Assembly (NCBI GenBank): GCA_903924715.1 | Contig: CAIYCP010000257.1 | Coordinates: 1-50,136, forward strand | Reading direction: 5' to 3' | Length of the DNA stretch: 50,136 nucleotides | DNA from: an uncultured beta proteobacterium | Lineage (GTDB): Bacteria > Pseudomonadota > Gammaproteobacteria > Burkholderiales > Burkholderiaceae_B | Shown: positions 8,582 through 18,353 of the stretch, in pieces | Layout: each line of letters begins with the position of its first letter | How positions within the stretch are numbered: the first letter of the stretch is position 1 | Program-made: the position numbers and the translations under genes | Notes under the pieces: model-generated | The model's database searches: none | The model's input: the letters and a program-made list of their open reading frames with translations, nothing else | What the model was told of the DNA's origin: nothing

Positions 8582-9757
8582 TTACGCAACGACTGGCACG
8601 GGTTGGCCCAAAACCACATGGCCAGGCATATCAAGTAGCGCATGCGCAATGCGTTCGCGATGCTCGTAACTCGTGCCCAAGCGCATGGACCACGCCGTCA
8701 CTCGGCGCAACCAGAGATGTAAGTCAAATTCCATCATGAAGCCAATGCCGCCATGAATTGACTGCGAGTTGCGACAGACCGCAGGGCACTTGTCATTACA
8801 AAACGCTTTGGCTTGCGAGACTTCAACCTGCGCAGGCATACCATTGTCCATTTTCCAAAGTGCTTCATACGCTAGCAGCTCGCCACCATCGATCGAGATA
8901 ATCATGTCGGCACACGTATGTTGGATCGACTGAAAGGCACCGATTGGTTGACCAAAGGCTTCACGAAACTTTGAATGATCAATCGCCATCTCTGCATCCA
9001 TACGCGTAGCGCCTAGAATTTGGGTGCATAACAACACGGTTGCCAGATCAAGCAGATCTTGCATGATCGGCCAACCTTGATTTAAGCCGCCGAGCATGTT
9101 GGCTTTCGGTACGCGCACCTGCTCAAAAATGACTTCGCACTGTTGATCTTTTGCCAGGGTTCGTAGACGGGCATGAGAGATCCCGGCGGCGTTCGAGTCG
9201 ATCAAAAACAATGACAGGCCTGCATGGTCTGATGACGCTGGAGCGGTGCGGCAGGCCACTAAAATTTGATTGGAGGCAGCAAAGTTATCAACGAAGAGTT
9301 TTTTGCCGGTGATGACAAAGTGATCGCCTTGTTCCACGGCCGTTGTTTTGACTGTTTCGGGTAAAAAACGTGGGTCTTGCTCAGAGAAAGCCCACGTCAA
9401 AATTGTTTTTCCTTCAGAGACGCCGGGTAAAACGCTTTGGCATTGCGCCTTGGTGCCCGCCTTCTGAATCGTGAGTGAGGTCACTGCAGTGCTATGCAGC
9501 GGAATCGGTGCCATTGCGCGTCCGACCTCTTGCATCACTAAACCAAGATAGGTCAGCGGCAGCGCTTGCCCACCGTATTGCTCGTCCAAACACATGCCGG
9601 TCCAGCCCATCTCGGTGCATTTTGCCCAAAGTTCAGGGGGATGTCCGATCGGGTCTTCTTCCATCTGACGCACCAACGCGGTCGAGCATTCTCCTTCGAG
9701 AAACTCGCGTGCGCTTGACGCCACTAACTGTTCTTCATCGTTTAAAAGTACGTCCAT
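8582..9757 (-). CDS. Acyl-CoA dehydrogenase family protein
   Basis: 391 aa, 'WTGMCLDEQYGGQALPLTYLGLVMQEVGRAMAP', 'REAFGQPIGAFQSIQHTCADM', 'QSIHGGIGFMMEFDLHLWLRR'. Confidence 0.93.
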   Translation of the reverse strand: MDVLLNDEEQLVASSAREFLEGECSTALVRQMEEDPIGHPPELWAKCTEMGWTGMCLDEQYGGQALPLTYLGLVMQEVGRAMAPIPLHSTAVTSLTIQKAGTKAQCQSVLPGVSEGKTILTWAFSEQDPRFLPETVKTTAVEQGDHFVITGKKLFVDNFAASNQILVACRTAPASSDHAGLSLFLIDSNAAGISHARLRTLAKDQQCEVIFEQVRVPKANMLGGLNQGWPIMQDLLDLATVLLCTQILGATRMDAEMAIDHSKFREAFGQPIGAFQSIQHTCADMIISIDGGELLAYEALWKMDNGMPAQVEVSQAKAFCNDKCPAVCRNSQSIHGGIGFMMEFDLHLWLRRVTAWSMRLGTSYEHRERIAHALLDMPGHVVLGQPVPVVA

Positions 9758-9819
9758 CTTAATTCCTATATGTTTTTCAATGACCGCAGCGTTGAATGCG
9801 TTGGTGCCGAGGCCTCAGC

Positions 9820-11100
9820 CTACTTAATAGCCGCTTTTGCGCGACGCATCGAGGGCATCTCAAGCCCACGCTTGGCCACCTGATCACGCATGATCTGTAC
9901 GCTGCCGTGATTGATGCCCGATTGAAAGGCCCCCATTGTGTTGTGCGCGAAGACGCCTTTTTCAACCGCGTGCGGCGAGCCATTGAGCAGCGTGCCGTAT
10001 GACCCTAACATCTGCGTAATCGCTTCAGTGGTTCTGACACCGTGCTCGGGCGACCAAACTTTTTCAGCTGAACCTTCGTAGGTAAAGTTTCCGCCACGTT
10101 CAACGATTGACATGCTGCGCATCGTCATCAAACGGCACACTTGCGCCTCAATCCATAGCTCGGCAATCTTGTCGCGAATAGCGGGATTATCTTTGGGCGC
10201 ATAGCCACCAAAGTCATTGGCTTTAACCCAGTTCACGATATCTTCGTCGCGTCGTACCGAGCGCAAATAGCGCGCGGCGCCCACGCGATCAAGGTTCAAG
10301 CCCATCGAGCCCACACGCCAGCCTTGGTTTTCACGGCCGAGCAAGCACGACTCATGAATGCGAACATTCTCAAAGAAGACTTCGTTGGTGCGCGCATCAC
10401 CGTACGTGGTGCCGCGCGGTGCACGCGGATTGTTTTGAATCGTCCAAAGTGGTCGCACGGTGAGGCCGGGCGTATCCATCGGGAAAAGGAAAATTGAAAT
10501 GCCGTCATGACGACCTGCATCAGGATCCGTTCGGGCCATGAGATACATGTGTGTCGCGTGGTGGGCCGAGGTCGTGTACATCTTTTGACCATTAATCACA
10601 AAGTGATCGCCGTCACGAATTGCGCGGCAGCGCAGTGCGGCCAAGTCAGCGCCGGCATGCGGCTCGGTGAAACCCAAGGCAAAAGAGTATTCCATCTTGA
10701 TGAGCTTAGGCAGATAGTGTTGCTTTTGTTGCTCGGTCCCCACTGCCATGATGGCTGGCGCACCGCTACCGACTAAGCTGATGGGTAAGCCTGCACGTTG
10801 AAACTCTTCTTCGATAATATTTTGACTGACGCGATCGCCATCGGCGCCGCCGTACTCTTTTGGGTAGCTATAACCGAGCCAACCGCGGTCGTCGATTTTT
10901 TGATACAGCGCGGTCACTAACGGGCCGCGCTTGTTAGACAGGCGTTCACCTTTGCCAGCCTCATGCGCTTCTTCGGTTGCATCAAGTTCTGCATACACCT
11001 CAGGTGTCATGTGCGTGCGAATAAAATCGAGCACGTCGCAACGTAACTGAGTTTGTTCTTTGGTATGACCGAAATCCATTTCACTTTTCTCCAAATACAT
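9820..11100 (-). CDS. Acyl-CoA dehydrogenase family protein (start uncertain)
   Basis: 'GWLGYSYPKEYGGADGDRVSQNIIEEEFQRAGLPIS', 'FALGFTEPHAGADLAALRCRAIRDGDHFVINGQKMYTTSAHHATHMYLMARTD'. ORF track extends to 11217, but ACAD homology starts near 'MYLEKSEMDFGHTKEQTQLR'. Confidence 0.9.
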   Translation of the reverse strand: MYLEKSEMDFGHTKEQTQLRCDVLDFIRTHMTPEVYAELDATEEAHEAGKGERLSNKRGPLVTALYQKIDDRGWLGYSYPKEYGGADGDRVSQNIIEEEFQRAGLPISLVGSGAPAIMAVGTEQQKQHYLPKLIKMEYSFALGFTEPHAGADLAALRCRAIRDGDHFVINGQKMYTTSAHHATHMYLMARTDPDAGRHDGISIFLFPMDTPGLTVRPLWTIQNNPRAPRGTTYGDARTNEVFFENVRIHESCLLGRENQGWRVGSMGLNLDRVGAARYLRSVRRDEDIVNWVKANDFGGYAPKDNPAIRDKIAELWIEAQVCRLMTMRSMSIVERGGNFTYEGSAEKVWSPEHGVRTTEAITQMLGSYGTLLNGSPHAVEKGVFAHNTMGAFQSGINHGSVQIMRDQVAKRGLEMPSMRRAKAAIK

Positions 11101-11389
11101 CGCGCGCGTTCGCGCACGCTTAAGTTCGTTGCACCCGAGCCCCGGAACAGCATGGCTAAAGGCGATATGAGGGCGTAACGGTGGCCGAGGAGGGCTGCAT
11201 TTGCTGCAAGTGCACAATTGGTTGTATGCAAGAATTCGGCGGGCTTCTGATCGATCGCTTGGTAGATACCAAGCTTTGGACCACGCCTGAATGCAACTTC
11301 AACTTTGTCTCAAACCACTTATTTTTAATCACCACTTGTATGGGATTTATCCTAGCATAAAGGCCAAAGCTCAGCACCACATTTTTATC

Positions 11390-11557
11390 CGCCATGTGGA
11401 CATGCGAGCTATTCCTGATGCGGTGCTGGTCCAGCCCGGCTGAGTTCTACACATCTGGGCCCCAAAGCAGTATGCTGATTTATTGGTAGAAGGTTTGGCG
11501 AGTCGCGTGACTTTCCTGAATACGCTTAGAAAAGCTAATATCAAATTTGAAAATTAA
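11390..11557 (+). pseudogene. Candidate relic of a Bug-family solute-binding protein C-terminus
   Basis: Reading frame ending at TAA 11555-11557 gives 'RHVDMRAIPDAVLVQPG*VLHIWAPKQYADLLVEGLASRVTFLNTLRKANIKFEN*'; 'YA.L...LRKANIKFE' resembles Bug C-termini; in-frame TGA at 11441. Confidence 0.42.
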
Positions 11558-11575
11558 ACTCGGAGACAGTGCAAC

Positions 11576-12505
11576 ATGAAAATTTTATTTTTTAATGATT
11601 TCAAACTTGGCATTTTGAAAGGCGACCAGGTCGTTGATGTGTCAGCGGTGGTCGCAGATATTCCACATTTAGGCCCGCACGATCTCATTAACGGTTTGAT
11701 TGAACGCTTTGATGCCTATCGTCCCAAAATTGAAGAGGCGGTTCGCAAAGGGACTGGCGTGCCTGTGAGCTCGGTACGGATTCGTCCCCCACTGCCTAAG
11801 CCTGGCAACATTGATTGCATGGCCGTCAATTATATGGAAGACGGTACGCGTAGTGCGCCTGCTCCGATCAATGCTTTTCAGAAAGCGCCTGGCGCAATTA
11901 TTGGTCACGGTGACACCATGGTGCTGCCTGACGTTGCGGCCAGTGTGTTTGAAGGTGAAGCTGAAATTGCCTTGGTGATCGGCAAGCGCGCAACCAATGT
12001 TGCCGCAAAAGATGCGATGAATTATGTGTTTGGGTACGTGAACTTTATTGACGGTTCAGCGCGCGGCTTGGGGCCAGAAGGTAACGTGTTTTTTCAAATG
12101 AAATCGCGCGATACCTTTGCACCGATCGGACCATACATCGTGACCGCTGATGAAATCCCCAATCCACAAAAACTGCAGATTCGCCTATGGAACAATGGCA
12201 AACTGATGCAAAACTTTAATACGGATGATATGGCGCATAATATTCCGCGTTGTATCGAATGGGTGAGTTCAATTCACACACTCGAGCCCGGTGATATCGT
12301 CGCCACAGGCACCAATCATCGTGGCTTGAACGCGTTTATGGATGGGGATAAGGTTGAGCTTGAGTGCGAAGGTTTAGGGCGTTTAGCCTTTAACATTCGT
12401 GATGATCTCAAGCGCACCTGGAGCCGCCAGACGCGTCTTGAGCATGCGGATGCAAAATTGCCAGGTGCTCATACACCCCAGTTGACTGGTAAGTATAAAA
12501 AGTAA
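11576..12505 (+). CDS. Fumarylacetoacetate hydrolase family protein
   Basis: 309 aa, 'NIDCMAVNYMEDG', 'VFEGEAEIALVIGKRATNVAAKDAMNYVFGYVNFIDGSARG', 'LEPGDIVATGTNHRGLNAFMDGDKVELECEGLGRLAFNIRD'. Confidence 0.93.
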   Translation: MKILFFNDFKLGILKGDQVVDVSAVVADIPHLGPHDLINGLIERFDAYRPKIEEAVRKGTGVPVSSVRIRPPLPKPGNIDCMAVNYMEDGTRSAPAPINAFQKAPGAIIGHGDTMVLPDVAASVFEGEAEIALVIGKRATNVAAKDAMNYVFGYVNFIDGSARGLGPEGNVFFQMKSRDTFAPIGPYIVTADEIPNPQKLQIRLWNNGKLMQNFNTDDMAHNIPRCIEWVSSIHTLEPGDIVATGTNHRGLNAFMDGDKVELECEGLGRLAFNIRDDLKRTWSRQTRLEHADAKLPGAHTPQLTGKYKK

Positions 12506-12530
12506 TCAGTGCAACCATAGTTTGGCAATA

Positions 12531-12567
12531 AAAAATACGCCTCGTTTTAAACGAGGCGTATTTTTTT
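12531..12567. terminator. Bidirectional rho-independent terminator between convergent genes
   Basis: aaaaaTACGCCTCGTTTTAAACGAGGCGTAttttttt: inverted repeat flanked by A and T tracts. Confidence 0.92.
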
Positions 12568-12586
12568 GGTCTGTGGCAATTAAGGC

Positions 12587-14104
12587 TTACGTTAACGCTT
12601 TTTCAGCCACAGCATTGCGAGCTGCGATGCGGCCAAACGCAAAGCATTCGCCAATGTTGCCGGTGCCTTGATAGAGATAGCTATACATTGAGCCTAACTC
12701 ACCGGCACTATACAAACGTGGGATCGGCGTGCCATCGGGCCGCACGATTTGTGCATGCTTGTTGCGCCGCGGGCCACCTTGCGTGTTCAGCATCGAGGGC
12801 GAGAGCTCAACGGCATAGTACGGACCCGCACCAAACGGTGCGAGCATCTTGCTGCGACCAAAGTCCGAATCCGCGCCCGCCGTGCAATGGGCGTTCCAGC
12901 GAGCCACGGTCTGGTCTAAGCTACCCGCCGGCAACTTCAGTAACGTTGCCAGTGCCGCGAGTGTCGGGGCCGATTTAATCCAACCTTTCGCGAGTTCAAC
13001 GCGGTTGTCTGTACTCCAGGTATAGCCACTCATGATTTGAGTCCAACCGTGCGTAGGCTTGCCGTCATAGATCGGGCCGCCATCAAGCATGGTTTGATCA
13101 AAAATCATATGCATCGGGCAGGGCGTGCGCAAGGCTTGCCACTTACCGCTTTGCTCAACTTTGCCATGACGCGTTTTATATTTTTCGTCGGTAAAGCGTT
13201 TGCCATCCGGGCCCACCACCACCATACCGCCAACGGGTTCATGCGAAAAATGTAACGCCATCATTGAAAAAGTCGTTGGAAATTCGGCCACTTTAAGTGC
13301 CATTGAGGGGCCCGCAAAATTGTTCATGTGCCAGAGGTCGGCACCAACTTCCATCGCCATGCGCACGCCATCACCCTCGTTAAACGGGCTGCCCGAGGTA
13401 TAGCAGTAAGGCATACCGGTTAGATAGTTGCGGATCATCTCTTGATTGTTTTCAAAACCACCACAGGTAAGTACAACGGCTTTCTTGGCTTTGATGTTGA
13501 CCGGTTTTCCGTTTTGCAACGCAACCACACCAACAATCTCTTGCGTCAGGGGGTCTTGCAGTAAGCGTTGCCCCGGACATTCGTAGCGTACTTCGATGGC
13601 GCGTGCGCGCACCGCTTGCTCAAGCATTTCCCAGGTTTTTGAATAACCCAGAATATCGCCATGGTGGTATTTATGTACACACTCAGCGCCTGGCAAGTCT
13701 GGAAACTCAATGCCAGCGGGTTGAAACTGATGCTCTTGCGGATCACCGCCGATCGAGCTTAGCCAATCATTGTTTTTACACATTTCGTCGGCCCACACTT
13801 CGACCATGTCCTGTGGAACTTTGTAGGGGCCTGCTAGCGCATTGAAGTACGTGATCGCAGCTTCGGTCGATGAGGTATTGAGATATCCCTGCGCTGCGAC
13901 CCGCGTGTTGCCCCCCTCTTGCCCCTGGGGGGCCTTGTCTAGCAAGATCACCGAAGCGCCTGCCTCAACCGCGGTGATCGCGGTGGCCGCACCAGCGCCG
14001 CCAAACCCAACCACAACAACATCAGCGACAGCATCCCAAGTGGTGGGTAATGTATTTCTTTGACTCATTTTATTATCCATTTGATCAATCATTTTTTTGT
14101 TCAA
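12587..14104 (-). CDS. FAD-dependent oxidoreductase, fumarate reductase / tricarballylate-dehydrogenase-like flavoprotein
   Basis: 'DVVVVGFGGAGAATAITAVEAGASVILLDKAPQGQEGGNTRVAAQG' FAD motif; 'NTQGGPRRNKHAQIVRPDGTPIPRLYSAGELGSMYSYLYQGTGNIGECFAFGRIAA'. Confidence 0.9.
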   Translation of the reverse strand: MNKKMIDQMDNKMSQRNTLPTTWDAVADVVVVGFGGAGAATAITAVEAGASVILLDKAPQGQEGGNTRVAAQGYLNTSSTEAAITYFNALAGPYKVPQDMVEVWADEMCKNNDWLSSIGGDPQEHQFQPAGIEFPDLPGAECVHKYHHGDILGYSKTWEMLEQAVRARAIEVRYECPGQRLLQDPLTQEIVGVVALQNGKPVNIKAKKAVVLTCGGFENNQEMIRNYLTGMPYCYTSGSPFNEGDGVRMAMEVGADLWHMNNFAGPSMALKVAEFPTTFSMMALHFSHEPVGGMVVVGPDGKRFTDEKYKTRHGKVEQSGKWQALRTPCPMHMIFDQTMLDGGPIYDGKPTHGWTQIMSGYTWSTDNRVELAKGWIKSAPTLAALATLLKLPAGSLDQTVARWNAHCTAGADSDFGRSKMLAPFGAGPYYAVELSPSMLNTQGGPRRNKHAQIVRPDGTPIPRLYSAGELGSMYSYLYQGTGNIGECFAFGRIAARNAVAEKALT

Positions 14105-14113
14105 CGACTACGA

Positions 14114-15103
14114 CTACTTTAATAAACCGACCTCTTTAAAGTACTGGGTGTACCACTCGATTTCAGCAGGAAACTTGCTCGCGACAGTCGCACCATCTTC
14201 ATAGGCATAGGGCAAGTTATATTTGACGAGCAGTTGTTTAAATTCAGGAGACTCGGCCACCTGCTTCAGCGCTGCTTCTAAGGTGGCTGCGATATCGTTA
14301 GGCAAGCCCGCGGGCGCAACCACAATCATCCCGCTGGGTGGGTTGGTGGGTGGGCAGCCGATATCTTTCATCACAGGGATGTCTGGACGGTTAGGGTCAC
14401 GTTCGTCAACGTGAAAGGTGACCAATTCGCGAAACTGACCTTGTTCAACTAACGGGATATGCGACCCCGAGCCCGCAACAAAATCTACGTGCTTACCCAT
14501 GAGTGCTGTGTTGGCGGTCGAGCCACCTTTCGTAGGCATGTGTTTAAAGACTAAGCCCTTGCAGCGCCCAAAGGATTCGACACCGATTTGTTGTTGTGTA
14601 TGTGGCCCGCTGGACGAGTAAGTCAGCCCAGGGTTTTTCTTTGCGTATTCAACGAATTGGTCTACCGTTTTGATAGGCGAGTCGGCGTTCACGACAAGCC
14701 CGCCGATGTAATAGCTGTATTGCATGAGTGGACGAAAACTTTGAGCGTTATAAGCGAGCTTGACAAGCAACGGTCGCATGGTGATAGACCCAACCGACGA
14801 GACCAGTAAGGTGTAACCATCAGGTTTTTTGCTGGCGAGTAAGCCATTTGCGACGGTGGCGCCGCCGCCGCCTTTATTCTCAATCGCAACAGGCACGCCC
14901 AGTATTTTTTCAATGCCTTGCGCTAAGGCGCGGCCCGTGATGTCGGTCGTGCCGCCAGCCGCAAAGGCAATATACATGGTGATAGGTTTGTCGGGGTACT
15001 TCGCCTGGATCGAACCGCTTGCGATTAAACCACTGCTCAGCATCAAGCAAAGTGCGCTCAGTTTTAAATGGTTACCAAGTTTCATCGCTGTCCTTAAATT
15101 CAA
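14114..15103 (-). CDS. Bug-family TTT solute-binding protein (Cys-containing subgroup)
   Basis: 'YPDKPITMYIAFAAGGTTDITGRALAQGIEKILGVPVAIENKGGGGATVANGLLASKKPDGYTLLV'; Cys in 'GRCKGLVFKHMPTKGG' and 'IGCPPTNPP'. Confidence 0.94.
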   Translation of the reverse strand: MNLRTAMKLGNHLKLSALCLMLSSGLIASGSIQAKYPDKPITMYIAFAAGGTTDITGRALAQGIEKILGVPVAIENKGGGGATVANGLLASKKPDGYTLLVSSVGSITMRPLLVKLAYNAQSFRPLMQYSYYIGGLVVNADSPIKTVDQFVEYAKKNPGLTYSSSGPHTQQQIGVESFGRCKGLVFKHMPTKGGSTANTALMGKHVDFVAGSGSHIPLVEQGQFRELVTFHVDERDPNRPDIPVMKDIGCPPTNPPSGMIVVAPAGLPNDIAATLEAALKQVAESPEFKQLLVKYNLPYAYEDGATVASKFPAEIEWYTQYFKEVGLLK

Positions 15104-15109
15104 TGTGTG

Positions 15110-16624
15110 CTACGCGTTGTCTTCTGCCGAGGCGACTAACGCACTGCGTTTTTTACGGATTGCAGGCAGTACTGCACTAATCAGCAGCAACGCCGAGATA
15201 AACAGAAAGCCCGCAGCAATGGGTCGACTCACAAAAATCCCCATACTGCCGCTCGAAATAATCAAAGACTGACGCAGAGAGTCTTCAAGGATTGGGCTTA
15301 AGACGTAGGCTAGGATTAATGGCGCAGGTTCATAATCGAACTTACGCATCAAATAACCCACAACGCCAAAGAACAGCATCAGATAAAGATCCATTTCGCT
15401 GCCGTTAATCACATACGCACCAATCAGCGCAATAAATAAAATCAGCGGAAACAATACGGCGTAGCGCACGCGCAATAAGCGCACCCAAAGGCCAATCAAC
15501 GGCAGATTTAGCACCAGCAACATAGCGTTGCCCAGATACATGCTGGTCACTGTGCCCCAAAAGAGCTCAGGGTTCTTTTGAATCATCAGTGGGCCCGGCG
15601 TGATGCCATGAATCATCAGCGCTCCGAGCAAAATCCCCATCACCGCGTTAGCAGGGATCCCGAGTGTCAGCAAAGGAATAAATGCGGCTTGTGCGGCCGC
15701 GTTATTTGCCGCTTCTGGGCCCGCGACGCCTGCGATTGCGCCATGACCAAATTTTTCGGGCGTTTTTGAAAGACGCTTCTCTGTGCCGTACGAAATAAAC
15801 GAGGCAAGCACTGCACCGCCGCCAGGCAAGATACCTAACAAGAATCCTGAAAACGATCCACGCATGATGGGCGCGAAGGATTCTTTCCAGTCTTGTCGGC
15901 TGGGTAGCAAGTTTTTGACCTGGCTGACCACAACACTTTGCTTAATGGTTTTTTCGACATTTAATAAAATTTCAGAAACACCGAATAAGCCCATCGCGAG
16001 CGGGGCGATACCAATGCCGTCAAGCAGGTCAGACATGCCGAAGGTAAATCTTGGCAGTCCTGTCATGGTGTCGAGCCCAACAACCCCAGCGAGTACGCCG
16101 ACACCGGCCATCATGAGCGACTTCGCCATTGATTTCTGCGCGAGATAGGTCAAGATTACCAAGCCCATAATCATGAGCGCAAAATACTCCGGCGGCCCAA
16201 ACTTCAAGGCGATCGAGGCTAGGGGCGGTGCCAGCAGCATGAGCCCGATAATGCCAAGCGTGCCTGCGATAAAGGAGCCGAAGGCCGCAATGCCCAGCGC
16301 GGGTCCGGCACGCCCTTGCAACGCCATTTGATGGCCGTCAAGCATCGTCACCACCGAGGCGGCTTCGCCCGGTATCCCGACGAGAATCGAGGTGGTCGAC
16401 CCTCCGTACTGCGCGCCATAGTAAATCCCTGACAGCATAATGATGGCGGTCACCGGTGAAATGCCAAAGGTCACGGGCAACAAAATCGACATCGCGCCAA
16501 CGGGCCCAATACCTGGAAGTACACCGATCAGGGTACCGATCAATACTCCGACGAAGCAAAAGAAAATATTGTGCGCTTGCAAGGCGACTGAGAAGCCGGT
16601 GATGAGGTTATCTGCTAAATCCAT
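15110..16624 (-). CDS. tctA: Tripartite tricarboxylate transporter large permease, TctA family
   Basis: 504 aa, 'GTLIGVLPGIGPVGAMSILLPVTFGISPVTAIIMLSGIYYGAQYGGSTTSILVGIPGEAASVVTMLDGHQMA'. Confidence 0.95.
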   Translation of the reverse strand: MDLADNLITGFSVALQAHNIFFCFVGVLIGTLIGVLPGIGPVGAMSILLPVTFGISPVTAIIMLSGIYYGAQYGGSTTSILVGIPGEAASVVTMLDGHQMALQGRAGPALGIAAFGSFIAGTLGIIGLMLLAPPLASIALKFGPPEYFALMIMGLVILTYLAQKSMAKSLMMAGVGVLAGVVGLDTMTGLPRFTFGMSDLLDGIGIAPLAMGLFGVSEILLNVEKTIKQSVVVSQVKNLLPSRQDWKESFAPIMRGSFSGFLLGILPGGGAVLASFISYGTEKRLSKTPEKFGHGAIAGVAGPEAANNAAAQAAFIPLLTLGIPANAVMGILLGALMIHGITPGPLMIQKNPELFWGTVTSMYLGNAMLLVLNLPLIGLWVRLLRVRYAVLFPLILFIALIGAYVINGSEMDLYLMLFFGVVGYLMRKFDYEPAPLILAYVLSPILEDSLRQSLIISSGSMGIFVSRPIAAGFLFISALLLISAVLPAIRKKRSALVASAEDNA

Positions 16625-16639
16625 GGCGAATTGCGAGCC

Positions 16640-17098
16640 TCAGAAGCCAAAAATGCCCGCGGGAAGCGAGATTTTTAGAATGGTTTTGAAAAGGACATAG
16701 GTGCACCCAATTGCGATGACAGGCACGAGGATTGACGTTTTCCAACTCAGGCCCTCAAGCCAACGCATGATGATCAGCAGCAAAATAAAGCTACATAAAA
16801 AGAAACCGAGCGTCTCGAAGGCCAAGATAAACAGGATGATGAGCGCCGAGATTGCCACGGCACGCCACCAATTGCAGCCCGCCCATAAGTCGGCCACCCG
16901 AGTTTGTGCGGCCGGATCGCCTTTGAAGGACTGAATAAATAACATTAGAGCCATCAGGGAAACAAAGCTGCCAGCGACGCAGGTTAGAAAGCCTGAGCCG
17001 GGTGCACCCATTGTTCCGATGCCAAGTTCAAGCGAGCCATAAACGGCGGCTGCGCCAAAAACAAGCCAAAACAGGCTGCCGACGCGTTCTGCGTTCAA
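16640..17098 (-). CDS. tctB: Tripartite tricarboxylate transporter small permease, TctB family
   Basis: 152 aa hydrophobic, 'GTMGAPGSGFLTCVAGSFVSLMALMLFIQS'; immediately upstream of tctA. Confidence 0.88.
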   Translation of the reverse strand: MNAERVGSLFWLVFGAAAVYGSLELGIGTMGAPGSGFLTCVAGSFVSLMALMLFIQSFKGDPAAQTRVADLWAGCNWWRAVAISALIILFILAFETLGFFLCSFILLLIIMRWLEGLSWKTSILVPVIAIGCTYVLFKTILKISLPAGIFGF

Positions 17099-17361
17099 GG
17101 TGTCTCCTTATTTTTATCTGAGCTTAAATTCTCTGTGCGGCGCACCATTTTGTGTGCGATCGTCGAGTGTCGGTTTGCTCAGCTCCGTGTTTGTAGCAAT
17201 CCTAGGTCTTAGCCTCACCCTTGTCAACCGACGGCATATTTCGCTATGTGGTACGAACGTTGACATAAGATTCGCCATAGGATTAACCTGCTCTTCAAGC
17301 CGCACTCGCATTAACTAGCATTATTTAATTATTCTTATTCAAGAGACAACAGGAGACAATC

Positions 17362-18339
17362 ATGTCAGATATGCCGAAACGCGTACGTATTCTCGAAGAA
17401 GGTCCCCGTGAGGGCATGCAGATTGAAAAAGGTCCCATTCCGACGCAACGCAAAATCGACTTGATCGATAGCTTGTCAGAAACGGGTCTAGAGCAAATTC
17501 AGGTCACCTCGTTTGTGAGCCCTCAGGCCGTGCCCCAGATGGCCGATGCCCCTGAAATTGTTGCTGGCTTTAAGCGAAAGCCTGGCGTGCGTTATACCGG
17601 TCTATGGCTTAATGACAAAGGTCTTGAGCGCGCGATTGCCACGCAAAAACTGGATATTCGCGGCTCGTTGTCGTTAACGGCCTCAGAGAAATTTTTGCTA
17701 CGTAATCAAAAGCGTACCTTGGCTCAAAACATTGAGGCCGTACATTCGATGATTGGTATGTTCAAGCATTACAACGTGCCAGTGAATCGTGCCAGCATCA
17801 TGGCGGCCTTTGGTTGTAACTTTGAAGGTGATATTTCAACCGATCGCGTGCTTGAGCTGATCAAGACATTTCATGACATCGGTGACCAGCACGGGATCAA
17901 AATTGAAACGCTTTCTTTAGCCGATACGATGGCTTGGGCGACACCTGGCTCAATCCGTAAAGTGGTGGGTGCCGTACGCAACAAGTACCCCGACCTTGCT
18001 CTGTCATTGCATCTGCATGATACGCGCGGTATGGGTATTGCGAATGCGTATGCCGGTATGCAAATGGGCGTACAGATTTTTGATGCGGCTGTTGCTGGTT
18101 TGGGCGGCTGTCCCTTTGCCTCGCACTCAGGTGCGTCAGGTAACGTGTGTACAGAAGACTTGGTTTTCATGTGTCACGAGATGGGCATTGAAACGGGCAT
18201 TGATCTTGAAAAATTGATTGAGTCGGCCTTGCTTGCTGAGCAGGTGGTGGGTCATCCTCTGCCGGGTTCGATCAAGATGGGTGGCTCGTTGAACAAGCTG
18301 CGTCAGAAAGTTAAAGAGTCAATGGCTGACAAGGCCTGA
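17362..18339 (+). CDS. Hydroxymethylglutaryl-CoA lyase family protein
   Basis: 'VRILEEGPREGMQIEKGPIPTQRKIDLIDSLSETGLEQIQVTSFVSPQAVPQMADA', 'LHLHDTRGMGIANAYAGMQMGVQIFDAAVAGLGGCPFASHSGASGNVCTEDL'. Confidence 0.93.
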   Translation: MSDMPKRVRILEEGPREGMQIEKGPIPTQRKIDLIDSLSETGLEQIQVTSFVSPQAVPQMADAPEIVAGFKRKPGVRYTGLWLNDKGLERAIATQKLDIRGSLSLTASEKFLLRNQKRTLAQNIEAVHSMIGMFKHYNVPVNRASIMAAFGCNFEGDISTDRVLELIKTFHDIGDQHGIKIETLSLADTMAWATPGSIRKVVGAVRNKYPDLALSLHLHDTRGMGIANAYAGMQMGVQIFDAAVAGLGGCPFASHSGASGNVCTEDLVFMCHEMGIETGIDLEKLIESALLAEQVVGHPLPGSIKMGGSLNKLRQKVKESMADKA

Positions 18340-18353
18340 TCCGGAGAATAATC

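Noticed and set aside
11156-11395. 79-aa minus-strand ORF upstream of the acyl-CoA dehydrogenase
   Set aside because: No recognisable domain and no good start context; the interval better fits a divergent promoter plus a decayed Bug tail on the other strand.
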